Notes under the pieces: generated by a model
The model's database searches: none
Told to the model about the DNA's origin: nothing
Seen by the model: only the letters and a program-made list of their open reading frames with translations
DNA from: Trujillonella humicola
GTDB taxonomy: Bacteria > Actinomycetota > Actinomycetes > Mycobacteriales > Geodermatophilaceae
Direction of reading: 5' to 3'
DNA length: 64,000 bases
Assembly: GCF_046233715.1 (NCBI RefSeq)
Contig: NZ_JBJNRJ010000009.1
Span: 62,001 to 126,000 of the forward strand
Shown: piece by piece, positions 37,111 through 45,464 of the stretch
How positions within the stretch are numbered: the first letter of the stretch is position 1
Layout: each line of letters opens with the position of its first letter
Made by a program: the position numbers and the translations under genes

Positions 37111-38740
37111 GACGCCCCTGCCACCAGACGAGCAACCCGCCCGGAACCGCCGCGAGCAGCACGATGAGGGCGGCATACGGCGCGGCCGCGGCGTACTGCC
37201 CGACGCCCGTGGTCGTCCACAGCCGCATCGCCAGGGTCTCCGTCCCGGTGGGGTGCAGCACCAGCGTGGCAGTGAGCTCCTTGAGGCCGGACAGGAGCAC
37301 GAGGAGGGCGCCGGCCGCGATCCCGGGTGCGGCCAGCGGGAGTGTGACCGCCCGGAGCACCTGGCTCGGGCTCCGGCCGAGTGACCGAGCCGCCTCCTCC
37401 AGGACCGGCGGGCACTGGGCGGCCGAGGCACGGATCGCCCCGACCGCCAGGGGGAGGAAGAGGATCGCGTAGGCCAGGACCAGCAGGGCGGGGCTGAGGT
37501 AGACGGCCGGCGCGTGCCGCACCGAGAGGTAGACCAGCGACAGGGCGACGACGATCGCCGGCACGGCGTGCGGCAGCCAGCTACCCGCCTCGAGAGCGCG
37601 CGCGGTGCGCCCCGCGTGGCGCCCGGCCAGCAGGCCCACCGGCAGCGCGAGCACGAGGGTCAGCACCATGCCGGCGACCGCGTACCCCGCCGTCGTCACG
37701 GCCGCCGATGCCAGCCGGGAGCCGTCCAGGTCGCTGGACCGGCCGACCGTCAGCCACCACCCCAGGCTGGCCAGGGGGACCCCCAGCGCGGCGACGAGCA
37801 CGAGTCCCAGGGCCGCCGGAGCAGCCAGCCGGGCGGCGCCGGCCAGACATCGCGGCCTCGGACGGCGACCGGCGCCGCCGCCCAGGCGGGCGAACCGGGC
37901 CCGCCCCCGGCTGCGCAGCTCGGCCAGGACGACGATGCCGGTCACGGCCACCAGCAGCAGGGACAGGGTCGTGGGCACGAGCCGCGTGAAGCTGTTCTCC
38001 ATCGAGGTCGCGATCGAGCGCGTGAGCGTGTCGACCCGCATGATCGACACCGAGCCGAAGTCGGCCAGGACGTACGTGACGACCAGCAGGGTGCCGGCCG
38101 CGGCCGCCGGGCGCAGCTGGGGAACGGTCACCCGGCGGAAGGCCGCCCACGGGCCGCGCCCCGACGACCGGGCCACCTCCTCCCATGCCGGATCCAACCC
38201 GCGGAGCGCGGCCGCGACGGGCAGGTAGACGTAGGGGTAGCAGCAGAGCGTGAGGACCAGGGCGGCTCCCCAGAACCCCCGCACCGCCGGCGCGGCAGCC
38301 AGCCAGGTGTAGGCGGCCACGTAGGACGGCACCGCGAGCGGCAGTGCCAGCGCGAGCGCGAGGACCCGGCGCCCCGGGAAGTCGTGCCGCTCGACCAGCC
38401 ACGCGGCGCCCGACCCCACGGCGAGGCTGCCCGCGGCGACCACGGCCGCGAGCGCCAGGGTGACGCCGAACAGCTCCAGGGTGCGGGGGCGGAGGAGGAC
38501 GTCGAGCATCTCCCCGGCGTTGGCCCCCGCCGCCATGGCGACGAGGTGCCCCAGCGGCAGCACCGCGACCGCGCAGCTGAGCACGGCCGGGATCAGCAGC
38601 AACCGGGGCAGCCTCCGGCGCGCGCTCCGGCGGACCCCGCGTGGCGGCGGGAGGACCGACGGCGCGACCCCACCGGCGCCGGCATCGAGGATGCCGGCGC
38701 CGGTCGGGGCGGTGCGTACGGCGAGGTCGGCGTCGGTCAG
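37103..38740 (-). CDS. Iron(III) ABC importer permease (FbpB type), probable CTG start
   Basis: 545 residues, two fused permease units with about 12 helices. There are two EAA loops: WEEVARSSGRGPWAAFRRVTVPQL and LEEAARSLGRSPSQVLRAVTLPLA. FbpB proteins have this doubled form. Near the start no ATG or GTG is available; the in-frame CTG at 38740 overlaps the binding-protein stop (CTGA). A TTG about 50 codons later has GGAGG upstream and starts directly at the first helix, so it is a real alternative. Precise start uncertain. Confidence 0.85.
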   Translation of the reverse strand: MTDADLAVRTAPTGAGILDAGAGGVAPSVLPPPRGVRRSARRRLPRLLLIPAVLSCAVAVLPLGHLVAMAAGANAGEMLDVLLRPRTLELFGVTLALAAVVAAGSLAVGSGAAWLVERHDFPGRRVLALALALPLAVPSYVAAYTWLAAAPAVRGFWGAALVLTLCCYPYVYLPVAAALRGLDPAWEEVARSSGRGPWAAFRRVTVPQLRPAAAAGTLLVVTYVLADFGSVSIMRVDTLTRSIATSMENSFTRLVPTTLSLLLVAVTGIVVLAELRSRGRARFARLGGGAGRRPRPRCLAGAARLAAPAALGLVLVAALGVPLASLGWWLTVGRSSDLDGSRLASAAVTTAGYAVAGMVLTLVLALPVGLLAGRHAGRTARALEAGSWLPHAVPAIVVALSLVYLSVRHAPAVYLSPALLVLAYAILFLPLAVGAIRASAAQCPPVLEEAARSLGRSPSQVLRAVTLPLAAPGIAAGALLVLLSGLKELTATLVLHPTGTETLAMRLWTTTGVGQYAAAAPYAALIVLLAAVPGGLLVWWQGRRG

Positions 38741-39861
38741 GTCAGACCCACCCGGTCCAGCAGCTCGAGGGTCTGCGACAAGGAGGCCAGGTCGTCGAGG
38801 TCGATGGCGGGGGCCTGCAGCGCGTCGAGCGGCGGCAGCTGCGCCTCGGCCGACACCGAGTCGGTCATCGGGTACTCGTACGTCTCCTGAGCGAAGTACT
38901 CCTGCGCCCGGTCGCTGAGGAGGAAGGCCACGAGCGCGGTGGCGTCCTCCGCCCGGTCGGTGGAGCTGATCACCCCGGACCCGCTGACGTTGACCAGCGA
39001 GCCCGCGGCCCCGTCCTGCAGGTAGGCCAGCTGGACCTGCACGTTCTCCACCCCGACCTCGGCGGCGAGCTCGAACCAGTAGTAGTGGTTGATCAGGCCC
39101 ATCGGCAGCTGTCCGGAGTCGACGGCCGTGAGGATGTCGCCGTTGCCGTCGAACGTCTGCGCGTCGTTGTCCACGAGGGCGCGGAGGAACTCCTCGGCGG
39201 CCTCCTCGCCCTCCAGCTGGCGCAGCGCGGTCACGAAGGCCTGGAACGAGGCGTTCCCCGGCGCGATGCCGAGCTGCCCGGCGAAGCGCGGGTCGACCAG
39301 GTCCGCGGTGTCCCGGGGCAGCTCCGCCTCGGCGATCAGGTCGGGGTTGTAGGCGACGACGCGCGCCCGCCCGGTCACCGGGACCCAGCGGCCGTCCTCG
39401 TCCGCGTAGGCCTCGAAGGTCTGTCCGGTGAGCTCCGCGGGAAGGTCCGCCAGGCAGTCGGAGTCCCCGAGCGCCCCGAGCGCACCGGCGTCCTGCAGCA
39501 GCACGACGTCGGCCGGGCTCTCCGCGCCCTCGGCGAGGATCTGTGCCGTGATCGAGGAGGTCGACCCGTACCGGACCGCCAGCTCGATGCCCGTCTCGGC
39601 GGTGAACTCCTCGAGGATCGGCGCGACGAGCTGCTCGTTGCGACCGGAGTACACGACCAGAGCGTCCCCGTCGACGGGCGAGGCCGACGCCTCGGGGTCC
39701 ACCTCGCCGTACTCGACGGCCCCGGCCCGGCACGTGGTCTCCGCGGCCGAGGCGCCCCCCTCGTCGTCGGAGGCGTCGCCGCACGCCGCGAGACCCAGGG
39801 CGAGGAGGCCCGCCCCGGCGGCGGCCACGGCACGTGGGGAACGGGTGGGGTGAGCGCGCAC
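38737..39861 (-). CDS. Iron(III)-binding lipoprotein (FbpA/FutA type)
   Basis: 374 residues. The signal peptide has lipobox LGLAAC (Cys27). The mature protein has GDALVVYSGRNEQLVAPILEEF, GSTSSITAQILAEG, FDGNGDILTAVDSGQLPMGLINHYYWF (the tyrosine pair is the usual ferric ligand) and GSLVNVSGSGVISST. GTG at 39861 is chosen because GGAG lies 8 nt upstream and the signal peptide starts there. An earlier GTG at 39885 would add 8 residues. The iron box lies about 40 bp upstream, so expression should rise when iron is low. Confidence 0.92.
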   Translation of the reverse strand: MRAHPTRSPRAVAAAGAGLLALGLAACGDASDDEGGASAAETTCRAGAVEYGEVDPEASASPVDGDALVVYSGRNEQLVAPILEEFTAETGIELAVRYGSTSSITAQILAEGAESPADVVLLQDAGALGALGDSDCLADLPAELTGQTFEAYADEDGRWVPVTGRARVVAYNPDLIAEAELPRDTADLVDPRFAGQLGIAPGNASFQAFVTALRQLEGEEAAEEFLRALVDNDAQTFDGNGDILTAVDSGQLPMGLINHYYWFELAAEVGVENVQVQLAYLQDGAAGSLVNVSGSGVISSTDRAEDATALVAFLLSDRAQEYFAQETYEYPMTDSVSAEAQLPPLDALQAPAIDLDDLASLSQTLELLDRVGLT

Positions 39862-39901
39862 GAGAACTCCGTTGTCATCGGCCACTGTCGGTCAGCGACG
39901 G

Positions 39902-39920
39902 TGAGGTGAGGCTAACCGAA
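39902..39920. promoter_or_regulatory. DtxR/IdeR-like iron box
   Basis: TGAGGTGAGGCTAACCGAA matches the IdeR/DtxR consensus TTAGGTTAGGCTAACCTAA at 16 of 19 positions; all three differences are T to G. It lies 41 bp before the iron-binding-protein start and 113 bp before glgE, within the divergent spacer. Iron-loaded DtxR-type repressor would be expected to bind here and block the importer operon. Confidence 0.8.
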
Positions 39921-40020
39921 CCACTCGGTGAGCGACCCGGCAGGCCCCCGGGCACGGGGCCACCGGTGCGGGTCCGGCGGCCGCGATCCGTCCCGACGTG
40001 CCCGACCCACGCCCTCTCGC

Positions 40021-40026
40021 TAGCGT
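40021..40026 (+). promoter_or_regulatory. -10 hexamer, probable leaderless start of glgE
   Basis: TAGCGT, 7 nt before the ATG at 40034, with no ribosome-binding site between. It implies transcription starting at or next to the A of ATG. Confidence 0.55.
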
Positions 40027-40033
40027 GATCGCG

Positions 40034-42076
40034 ATGACTGGCCGCGCAGACCTCCGCCTCGGCATCACCGATGTCGCCCCCGTCGTGTCCTGCGGGTCCT
40101 TCTCGGCCCGCGCCGTGGTCGGCGAGCACCTGCCGATCACCGCCACCGTGTTCCGCGAGGGCCACGACGCCGTCGCCGCGAACGTCGTGTGGAGCCCACC
40201 CGGCGAGACGGCCGGCGGTCCAGCCCGCACCACGCCCGACGGCACCGGCGGCGTCTCCACCCGGATGGCGCCCTACAGCCAGGAGCCCGACCGCTGGCTG
40301 GCCACGGTCGTGCCCGACCGCGAGGGCCGCTCGACGTTCCGGGTGGAGGCGTGGAGCGATCCGCTGGCCACCTGGCACCACGCCGTCGAGGTCAAGATCG
40401 AGGCCGGGCAGGGCCCCGAGGACCTCGCCAACGACCTCGAGGAGGGCGCCCGGCTCGTCGAGCGGGTCGCCGCCGAGGCCGACGAGGAGTGGCGGGGCCG
40501 GCTGGCCGACGTGGTGACCGCGCTGCGCGACACCGGCCGGGTCCTGCACGAGCGGGTGGCGCCGGCCCTGGCACCCGCGGTCCAGGAGTACCTGCACGAC
40601 CACCCGGTCCGCGAGCTGGTCACCGCCACGCCCGAGTACCAGGTGTGGGTCGACCGGCCGCGGGCGCTGTACGGCTCCTGGTACGAGTTCTTCCCCCGGT
40701 CGACCGGGCCCGTCGTGGGCGGGACCCCCACCCACGGCACGTTCACCACCGCGGCCGACCGGCTGCCCGCGGTCGCCGACATGGGCTTCGACGTCGTCTA
40801 CCTGCCGCCGATCCACCCGATCGGCACGGTCAACCGCAAGGGCCGCAACAACACGCTCAGCCCGGAGCCCGACGACGTCGGCTCCCCGTGGGCCATCGGC
40901 TCCGCCGAGGGCGGTCACGACGCGGTGCACCCGCAGCTGGGCACGATGGAGGACTTCCGCGCGTTCGTGGACCGCACCCGCGAGCTGGGCATGGAGGTGG
41001 CCCTGGACTTCGCGCTGCAGGCCGCACCCGACCACCCGTGGGTGACCAGCCACCCGGAGTGGTTCACCACCAAGCCCGACGGCACGATCGCCTACGCGGA
41101 GAACCCGCCGAAGAAGTACCAGGACATCTACCCGGTCAACTTCGACAACGACCCCGAGGGCATCTACGCCGAGTGCCGCCGGGTGATCCAGGTCTGGATC
41201 GACGCCGGGGTGAAGGTCTTCCGCGTCGACAACCCGCACACCAAGCCGCTGAACTTCTGGCACTGGCTCATCTGGGACGTCAAGGAGAGCCACCCCGACG
41301 TGCTGTTCCTCGCCGAGGCCTTCACGCGGCCGGCGATGATGCACCAGCTGGCCCGGCTGGGGTACACGCAGTCGTACACGTACTTCACCTGGCGCACCGA
41401 GCGCGGCGAGATCGAGGAGTACGGCCGCGAACTCGCCGAGAACGCGCACTACATGCGGCCCAACTTCTTCGTGAACACCCCGGACATCCTGCACGCGTCG
41501 CTGCAGTACGGCGGGCCGCCGATGTTCAAGATCCGCGCGGTGCTGGCGTCGATGATGAGCCCGACCTGGGGCGTCTACTCCGGCTACGAGCTGTACGAGC
41601 ACGTGGCGGTGCGCCCGGGCAGCGAGGAGTACCTCGACAGCGAGAAGTACCAGCTGCGCCCGCGCGACTTCGCCGCGGCCGAGGCGGCGGGCCGCAGCCT
41701 GGCGCCGTACCTCACCCGGCTCAACGAGATCCGCCGCGCCCACCCGGCGCTGCAGCAGCTGCGCACGCTGCGGTTCCACCCGGTCGACAACCCGAACCTG
41801 ATCTGCTTCTCCAAGACCGACCCCGGCTCGCAGGACGCCGTCCTGGTGGTCGTCGCGCTGGAGAGCCACAACCGGCAGATCGGGACGACGGCGCTGGACA
41901 TGAGCGTGCTGGGTCTGGACTGGCACGAGCGGTTCACGGTCCGCGACGAGCTGTCGGGCGCCACCTACGACTGGGGCCAGTTCAACTACGTCGAGCTCGA
42001 CCCGTACCACGAGCCGGCGCACGTCTTCTCGGTCACGTTCCCCCGGCCGGTGACCTGGCCGCCGCCGGTCGCCTGA
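40034..42076 (+). CDS. glgE: Alpha-1,4-glucan:maltose-1-phosphate maltosyltransferase
   Basis: 680 residues, GH13_3. It adds maltose units from maltose 1-phosphate to alpha-1,4-glucan. Seen are the N-terminal beta domain, LYGSWYEFFPRSTG, VYLPPIHPIG, ENPPKKYQDIYPVNFD, VFRVDNPHTKP (nucleophile Asp), FLAEAFTRP (acid Glu) and TYFTWRTERGEIEEY, all characteristic of GlgE. Start ATG 40034 after a leaderless-type -10. First gene of glgE-treS-mak-glgB. A family hairpin begins at its stop codon, 104 bp before treS. Confidence 0.97.
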   Translation: MTGRADLRLGITDVAPVVSCGSFSARAVVGEHLPITATVFREGHDAVAANVVWSPPGETAGGPARTTPDGTGGVSTRMAPYSQEPDRWLATVVPDREGRSTFRVEAWSDPLATWHHAVEVKIEAGQGPEDLANDLEEGARLVERVAAEADEEWRGRLADVVTALRDTGRVLHERVAPALAPAVQEYLHDHPVRELVTATPEYQVWVDRPRALYGSWYEFFPRSTGPVVGGTPTHGTFTTAADRLPAVADMGFDVVYLPPIHPIGTVNRKGRNNTLSPEPDDVGSPWAIGSAEGGHDAVHPQLGTMEDFRAFVDRTRELGMEVALDFALQAAPDHPWVTSHPEWFTTKPDGTIAYAENPPKKYQDIYPVNFDNDPEGIYAECRRVIQVWIDAGVKVFRVDNPHTKPLNFWHWLIWDVKESHPDVLFLAEAFTRPAMMHQLARLGYTQSYTYFTWRTERGEIEEYGRELAENAHYMRPNFFVNTPDILHASLQYGGPPMFKIRAVLASMMSPTWGVYSGYELYEHVAVRPGSEEYLDSEKYQLRPRDFAAAEAAGRSLAPYLTRLNEIRRAHPALQQLRTLRFHPVDNPNLICFSKTDPGSQDAVLVVVALESHNRQIGTTALDMSVLGLDWHERFTVRDELSGATYDWGQFNYVELDPYHEPAHVFSVTFPRPVTWPPPVA

Positions 42077-42136
42077 TGAAGGACCCCCTCGCCCCCCGCC
42101 GTCCGCACGACCGCGGCGGGGGACGGCGAGGGGGCC
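42074..42136 (+). terminator. Stop-linked hairpin (family element), glgE
   Basis: Begins TGATGAAGGACCCCC at the stop codon. Outer stem CCCCCTCGCC (42084-42093) with GGCGAGGGGG (42125-42134); inner stem CCCCGCCG (42094-42101) with CGGCGGGG (42114-42121). It lies inside the glgE operon, so it may be a partial terminator or an mRNA-stabilising hairpin. Confidence 0.7.
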
Positions 42137-42179
42137 GCGCACCCCACCCGCTCAGCACTACCGAGGGGCACTCCTCCCG

Positions 42180-43982
42180 ATGACCGTTCCCGTTCCCGAC
42201 TCACCCCGTCGCTCCGCGCTGCCCCCACCCGGCACCGACCCGGAGTGGTACAAGCGCGCGGTCTTCTACGAGGTGCTCGTGCGCGGCTTCGCCGACAGCA
42301 ACGCCGACGGCGTGGGCGACCTGCGCGGGATGATCGACAAGCTGGACTACCTGCAGTGGCTCGGCGTCGACTGCCTGTGGCTGCCGCCGTTCTTCGCCTC
42401 GCCGCTGCGCGACGGTGGCTACGACGTCAGCGACTACACCGCGGTGCTGCCCGAGTTCGGCGACATCGAGGACTTCCGCGAGCTGCTCGAGGAGGCGCAC
42501 TCCCGCGGCATCCGCGTGATCATCGACTTCGTCATGAACCACACCTCGGACCAGCACCCCTGGTTCCAGGCCAGCCGCAGCGACCCGGAGGGTCCCTACG
42601 GCGACTTCTACGTGTGGGCCGACGACGACACCGGCTACACCGACGCCCGGATCATCTTCGTCGACACAGAGTCGTCGAACTGGACCTTCGACCCGGTGCG
42701 CAAGCAGTACTTCTGGCACCGGTTCTTCTCCCACCAGCCCGACCTGAACTTCGAGAACCCGAAGGTCGTCGAGGCGGTCCTCGAGGCGCTGCGCTTCTGG
42801 CTGGACCTGGGCATCGACGGGTTCCGGCTGGACGCCGTCCCCTACCTGTTCGAGGAGGAGGGGACCAACTGCGAGAACCTCCCCCGGACCCACGAGCTGC
42901 TCAAGCAGGTGCGCAAGGTGGTCGACCGCGACTACCCCGACCGGGTGCTGCTGTGCGAGGCGAACCAGTGGCCGGCCGACGTCGTCGAGTACTTCGGCGA
43001 GGACGGCGACGAGTGCCAGATGGCCTTCCACTTCCCGGTCATGCCCCGCCTGTTCATGGGCGTCCGGCGGGAGCAGCGCTTCCCCATCTCGGAGATCATG
43101 GCGCAGACGCCGGACATCCCCGACAACTGCCAGTGGGGCATCTTCCTGCGCAACCACGACGAGCTGACCCTCGAGATGGTCACCGACGAGGAACGCGACT
43201 ACATGTGGGCGGAGTACGCCAAGGACCCCCGCATGAAGGCCAACATCGGCATCCGCCGCCGGCTGGCGCCGCTGCTGGACAACGACATCGACACCCTCGA
43301 GCTGTTCAACGCCCTGCTGCTGAGCCTGCCCGGCTCCCCGGTCCTCTACTACGGGGACGAGATCGGCATGGGCGACAACATCTGGCTCGGTGACCGCGAC
43401 GGCGTCCGCACCCCCATGCAGTGGACCCCGGACCGCAACGGCGGGTTCTCCACCGCCGACCCGCAGCGGATGTACCTGCCGCTCAACGCCGACCCGGTCT
43501 ACGGCTACCAGGTCACCAACGTCGAGTCCCAGCTGCGGAACACGACCTCGCTGCTGCACTGGATCCGGGAGATGCTGCGCGTGCGCGGCCAGCACCCGAC
43601 CTTCGGGCTGGGCAGCTATGCCGAGATCGGCTCGCGCAACCCCACGGTGCTGTCGTTCGTGCGGGAGTTCGGCGACGACGTCGTGCTGTGCGTGAACAAC
43701 CTGTCGCGCTTCCCCCAGCCGGTCGAGCTGGACCTGCGCCGCTTCGAGGGCTACACGCCGATCGAGCTGACCGGGCGGGTGGAGTTCCCCCAGATCGGCG
43801 TCCTGCCGTACATGCTCACGCTCGCCGGGCACGGCTTCTACTGGTTCGAGCTGGCCAAGCCGGCCCCCGAGCCCGAGCCGGTCGTCGAGGAGCACGAGCC
43901 CACCACCAGCGCGGTCGCCGACTCGCTGCTCGCCGCGGGCGTCGTCTCCGCCGCCGAGGACGTACCGGGAGGGGACCGATGA
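42180..43982 (+). CDS. treS: Trehalose synthase (maltose/trehalose isomerase)
   Basis: 600 residues, GH13_16. It interconverts trehalose and maltose. Seen are WYKRAVFYEVLVRGFADSN, VDCLWLPPFFASPLRDGGYDVSDY, VIIDFVMNHTSDQHPWF, IDGFRLDAVPYLFEEEGTNCEN (nucleophile), LLCEANQWPADVVEYFG (acid) and LRNHDELTLEMVTDEERDYMW. The maltokinase gene overlaps its stop (ATGA). A short acidic C-terminal tail replaces the fused Mak found in some organisms. Confidence 0.97.
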   Translation: MTVPVPDSPRRSALPPPGTDPEWYKRAVFYEVLVRGFADSNADGVGDLRGMIDKLDYLQWLGVDCLWLPPFFASPLRDGGYDVSDYTAVLPEFGDIEDFRELLEEAHSRGIRVIIDFVMNHTSDQHPWFQASRSDPEGPYGDFYVWADDDTGYTDARIIFVDTESSNWTFDPVRKQYFWHRFFSHQPDLNFENPKVVEAVLEALRFWLDLGIDGFRLDAVPYLFEEEGTNCENLPRTHELLKQVRKVVDRDYPDRVLLCEANQWPADVVEYFGEDGDECQMAFHFPVMPRLFMGVRREQRFPISEIMAQTPDIPDNCQWGIFLRNHDELTLEMVTDEERDYMWAEYAKDPRMKANIGIRRRLAPLLDNDIDTLELFNALLLSLPGSPVLYYGDEIGMGDNIWLGDRDGVRTPMQWTPDRNGGFSTADPQRMYLPLNADPVYGYQVTNVESQLRNTTSLLHWIREMLRVRGQHPTFGLGSYAEIGSRNPTVLSFVREFGDDVVLCVNNLSRFPQPVELDLRRFEGYTPIELTGRVEFPQIGVLPYMLTLAGHGFYWFELAKPAPEPEPVVEEHEPTTSAVADSLLAAGVVSAAEDVPGGDR

Positions 43983-45364
43983 GCGCGCTCACCGACATCC
44001 TGCGCGAGTGGATGCCGCACCAGCGCTGGTTCGGCGGCAAGGGACGCGAGTGGACCGGCGTCGAGGAGGAGGGCTTCCTCCTCAGCCGGGTCGACCCGGT
44101 GCTCTCGGTGCACCGGGTGCGGGTCTCCTACGCCGACGGCGGCAGTGACACCTACCTCGTCCCGCTGTCGTGGCGCGACCACGCCGTCGAGGAGCTGTCG
44201 ACGGCGTTCGTCGGCGCCGTCGCGGGCGGTGACCGCGAGGGCCACGCCGTCGAGAACTACGCCTACGACGCGATGCGCGACCGCGACGCCACCCCGCCGT
44301 GGCTGGTGCACCTCGTCGCCGCCGACACCGTCGGCCCGATGCACTTCCACCCCGCCGGGGTCGCCGCCATCCCCGAGGGGGTGCCCGGCGACGTCGTCTC
44401 CACCGAGCAGAGCAACACCTCGCTGGTCTACGGCCAGGAGGCGATCTTCAAGCTGTTCCGCCGGCTGGAGCCCGGGCTCAACCCCGACGTGGAGATCCAC
44501 GCGGCCCTCCGCGAGACCCGCAACGAGCACATCGCCCCGCTGCTCGGGCACATCGAGATCCTCGATCCCGACCCGTCGCGGGAGCCGGCCACGGTCGCGA
44601 TGCTGCAGACCTTCGTCCCCAACGCGAGCGACGGGTGGCGCCTGGCCACCGCGAGCGTGCGCGACCTCTACGCCGAGGGCGATCTGCACGCCGACGAGGT
44701 GGGGGGTGACTTCGCCGCCGACAGCGAGCGGCTCGGCGCGGCGACCGCCTCGGTGCACCGCGACCTCGCCGAGGTGCTCCCGACCCGACCGGCCGACCGC
44801 GCGTGGTTCGCCGCCGCGGCCGAGGAGATGACCGGCCGGCTGGAGGCCGCGCTGCCGGTCGTCCCGCAGCTGGAGGAGCACGCCGAGGGCCTGCGGCGGC
44901 TCTACGAGCAGCTCGCCGGCTGCGACGAGCCGGTCGTGCGCCAGCGCGTGCACGGCGACCTGCACCTGGGCCAGGTGCTGCGCACCGCCACCGGCTGGAT
45001 CATCCTCGACTTCGAGGGTGAGCCGGCGCGGCCGCTGGCCGCTCGGCGCCAGCTGGACAGCCCGATGCGCGACGTCGCCGGGATGCTCCGCAGCTTCGAC
45101 TACGCCGCCCGGCACATGCTGGTGGAGCAACCCGAGGACGCCCAGCGCGCCTACCGCGCCCAGGAGTGGGCCGAGCGCAACCGCGGCGCCTTCTGCGCCG
45201 GTTACTCCGCCGCGAGCGGGCTCGACCCCTGCGCCGACTCCCCCGTGCTCCGGGCCTTCGAGGCGGACAAGGCCGTCTACGAGTGCCTCTACGAGGCGCG
45301 CAACCGCCCCCACTGGCTGATGATCCCGTTGCAGTCGCTGGCGCGGCTCGCGACCGGGAGCTGA
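43979..45364 (+). CDS. mak: Maltokinase
   Basis: 461 residues. It phosphorylates maltose with ATP to maltose 1-phosphate, the donor for GlgE. Seen are the Mak N-terminal cap (MPHQRWFGGKGREW), the phosphotransferase core with EQSNTSLVYGQEAIFKLFRRLEPGLNPDVEI, the catalytic HGDLHLGQVLR, and the metal-binding IILDFEGEPARPLAARR. Start ATG 43979 overlaps treS by 4 bp. The family is eukaryotic-kinase-like and homologous to mycobacterial Pep2/Mak. Confidence 0.96.
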   Translation: MSALTDILREWMPHQRWFGGKGREWTGVEEEGFLLSRVDPVLSVHRVRVSYADGGSDTYLVPLSWRDHAVEELSTAFVGAVAGGDREGHAVENYAYDAMRDRDATPPWLVHLVAADTVGPMHFHPAGVAAIPEGVPGDVVSTEQSNTSLVYGQEAIFKLFRRLEPGLNPDVEIHAALRETRNEHIAPLLGHIEILDPDPSREPATVAMLQTFVPNASDGWRLATASVRDLYAEGDLHADEVGGDFAADSERLGAATASVHRDLAEVLPTRPADRAWFAAAAEEMTGRLEAALPVVPQLEEHAEGLRRLYEQLAGCDEPVVRQRVHGDLHLGQVLRTATGWIILDFEGEPARPLAARRQLDSPMRDVAGMLRSFDYAARHMLVEQPEDAQRAYRAQEWAERNRGAFCAGYSAASGLDPCADSPVLRAFEADKAVYECLYEARNRPHWLMIPLQSLARLATGS

Positions 45365-45424
45365 TGGACGACCCCGCTGCCCCCGACCGCTCGCAGGCGC
45401 GCGGTGGGCCGGCGCCGAGGGGCC
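45362..45424 (+). terminator. Stop-linked hairpin (degenerate family element), mak
   Basis: Begins TGATGGACGACCCCGCTGCC at the mak stop. Inner stem ACCGC/GCGGT around TCGCAGGCGC; the outer GACCCC can pair with GGGGCC. Less regular than the glgE copy and also inside the operon, 41 bp before glgB. Confidence 0.4.
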
Positions 45425-45464
45425 GGGACGGCATGACACAGACTCCGATGAAGAGGACCCCCAG

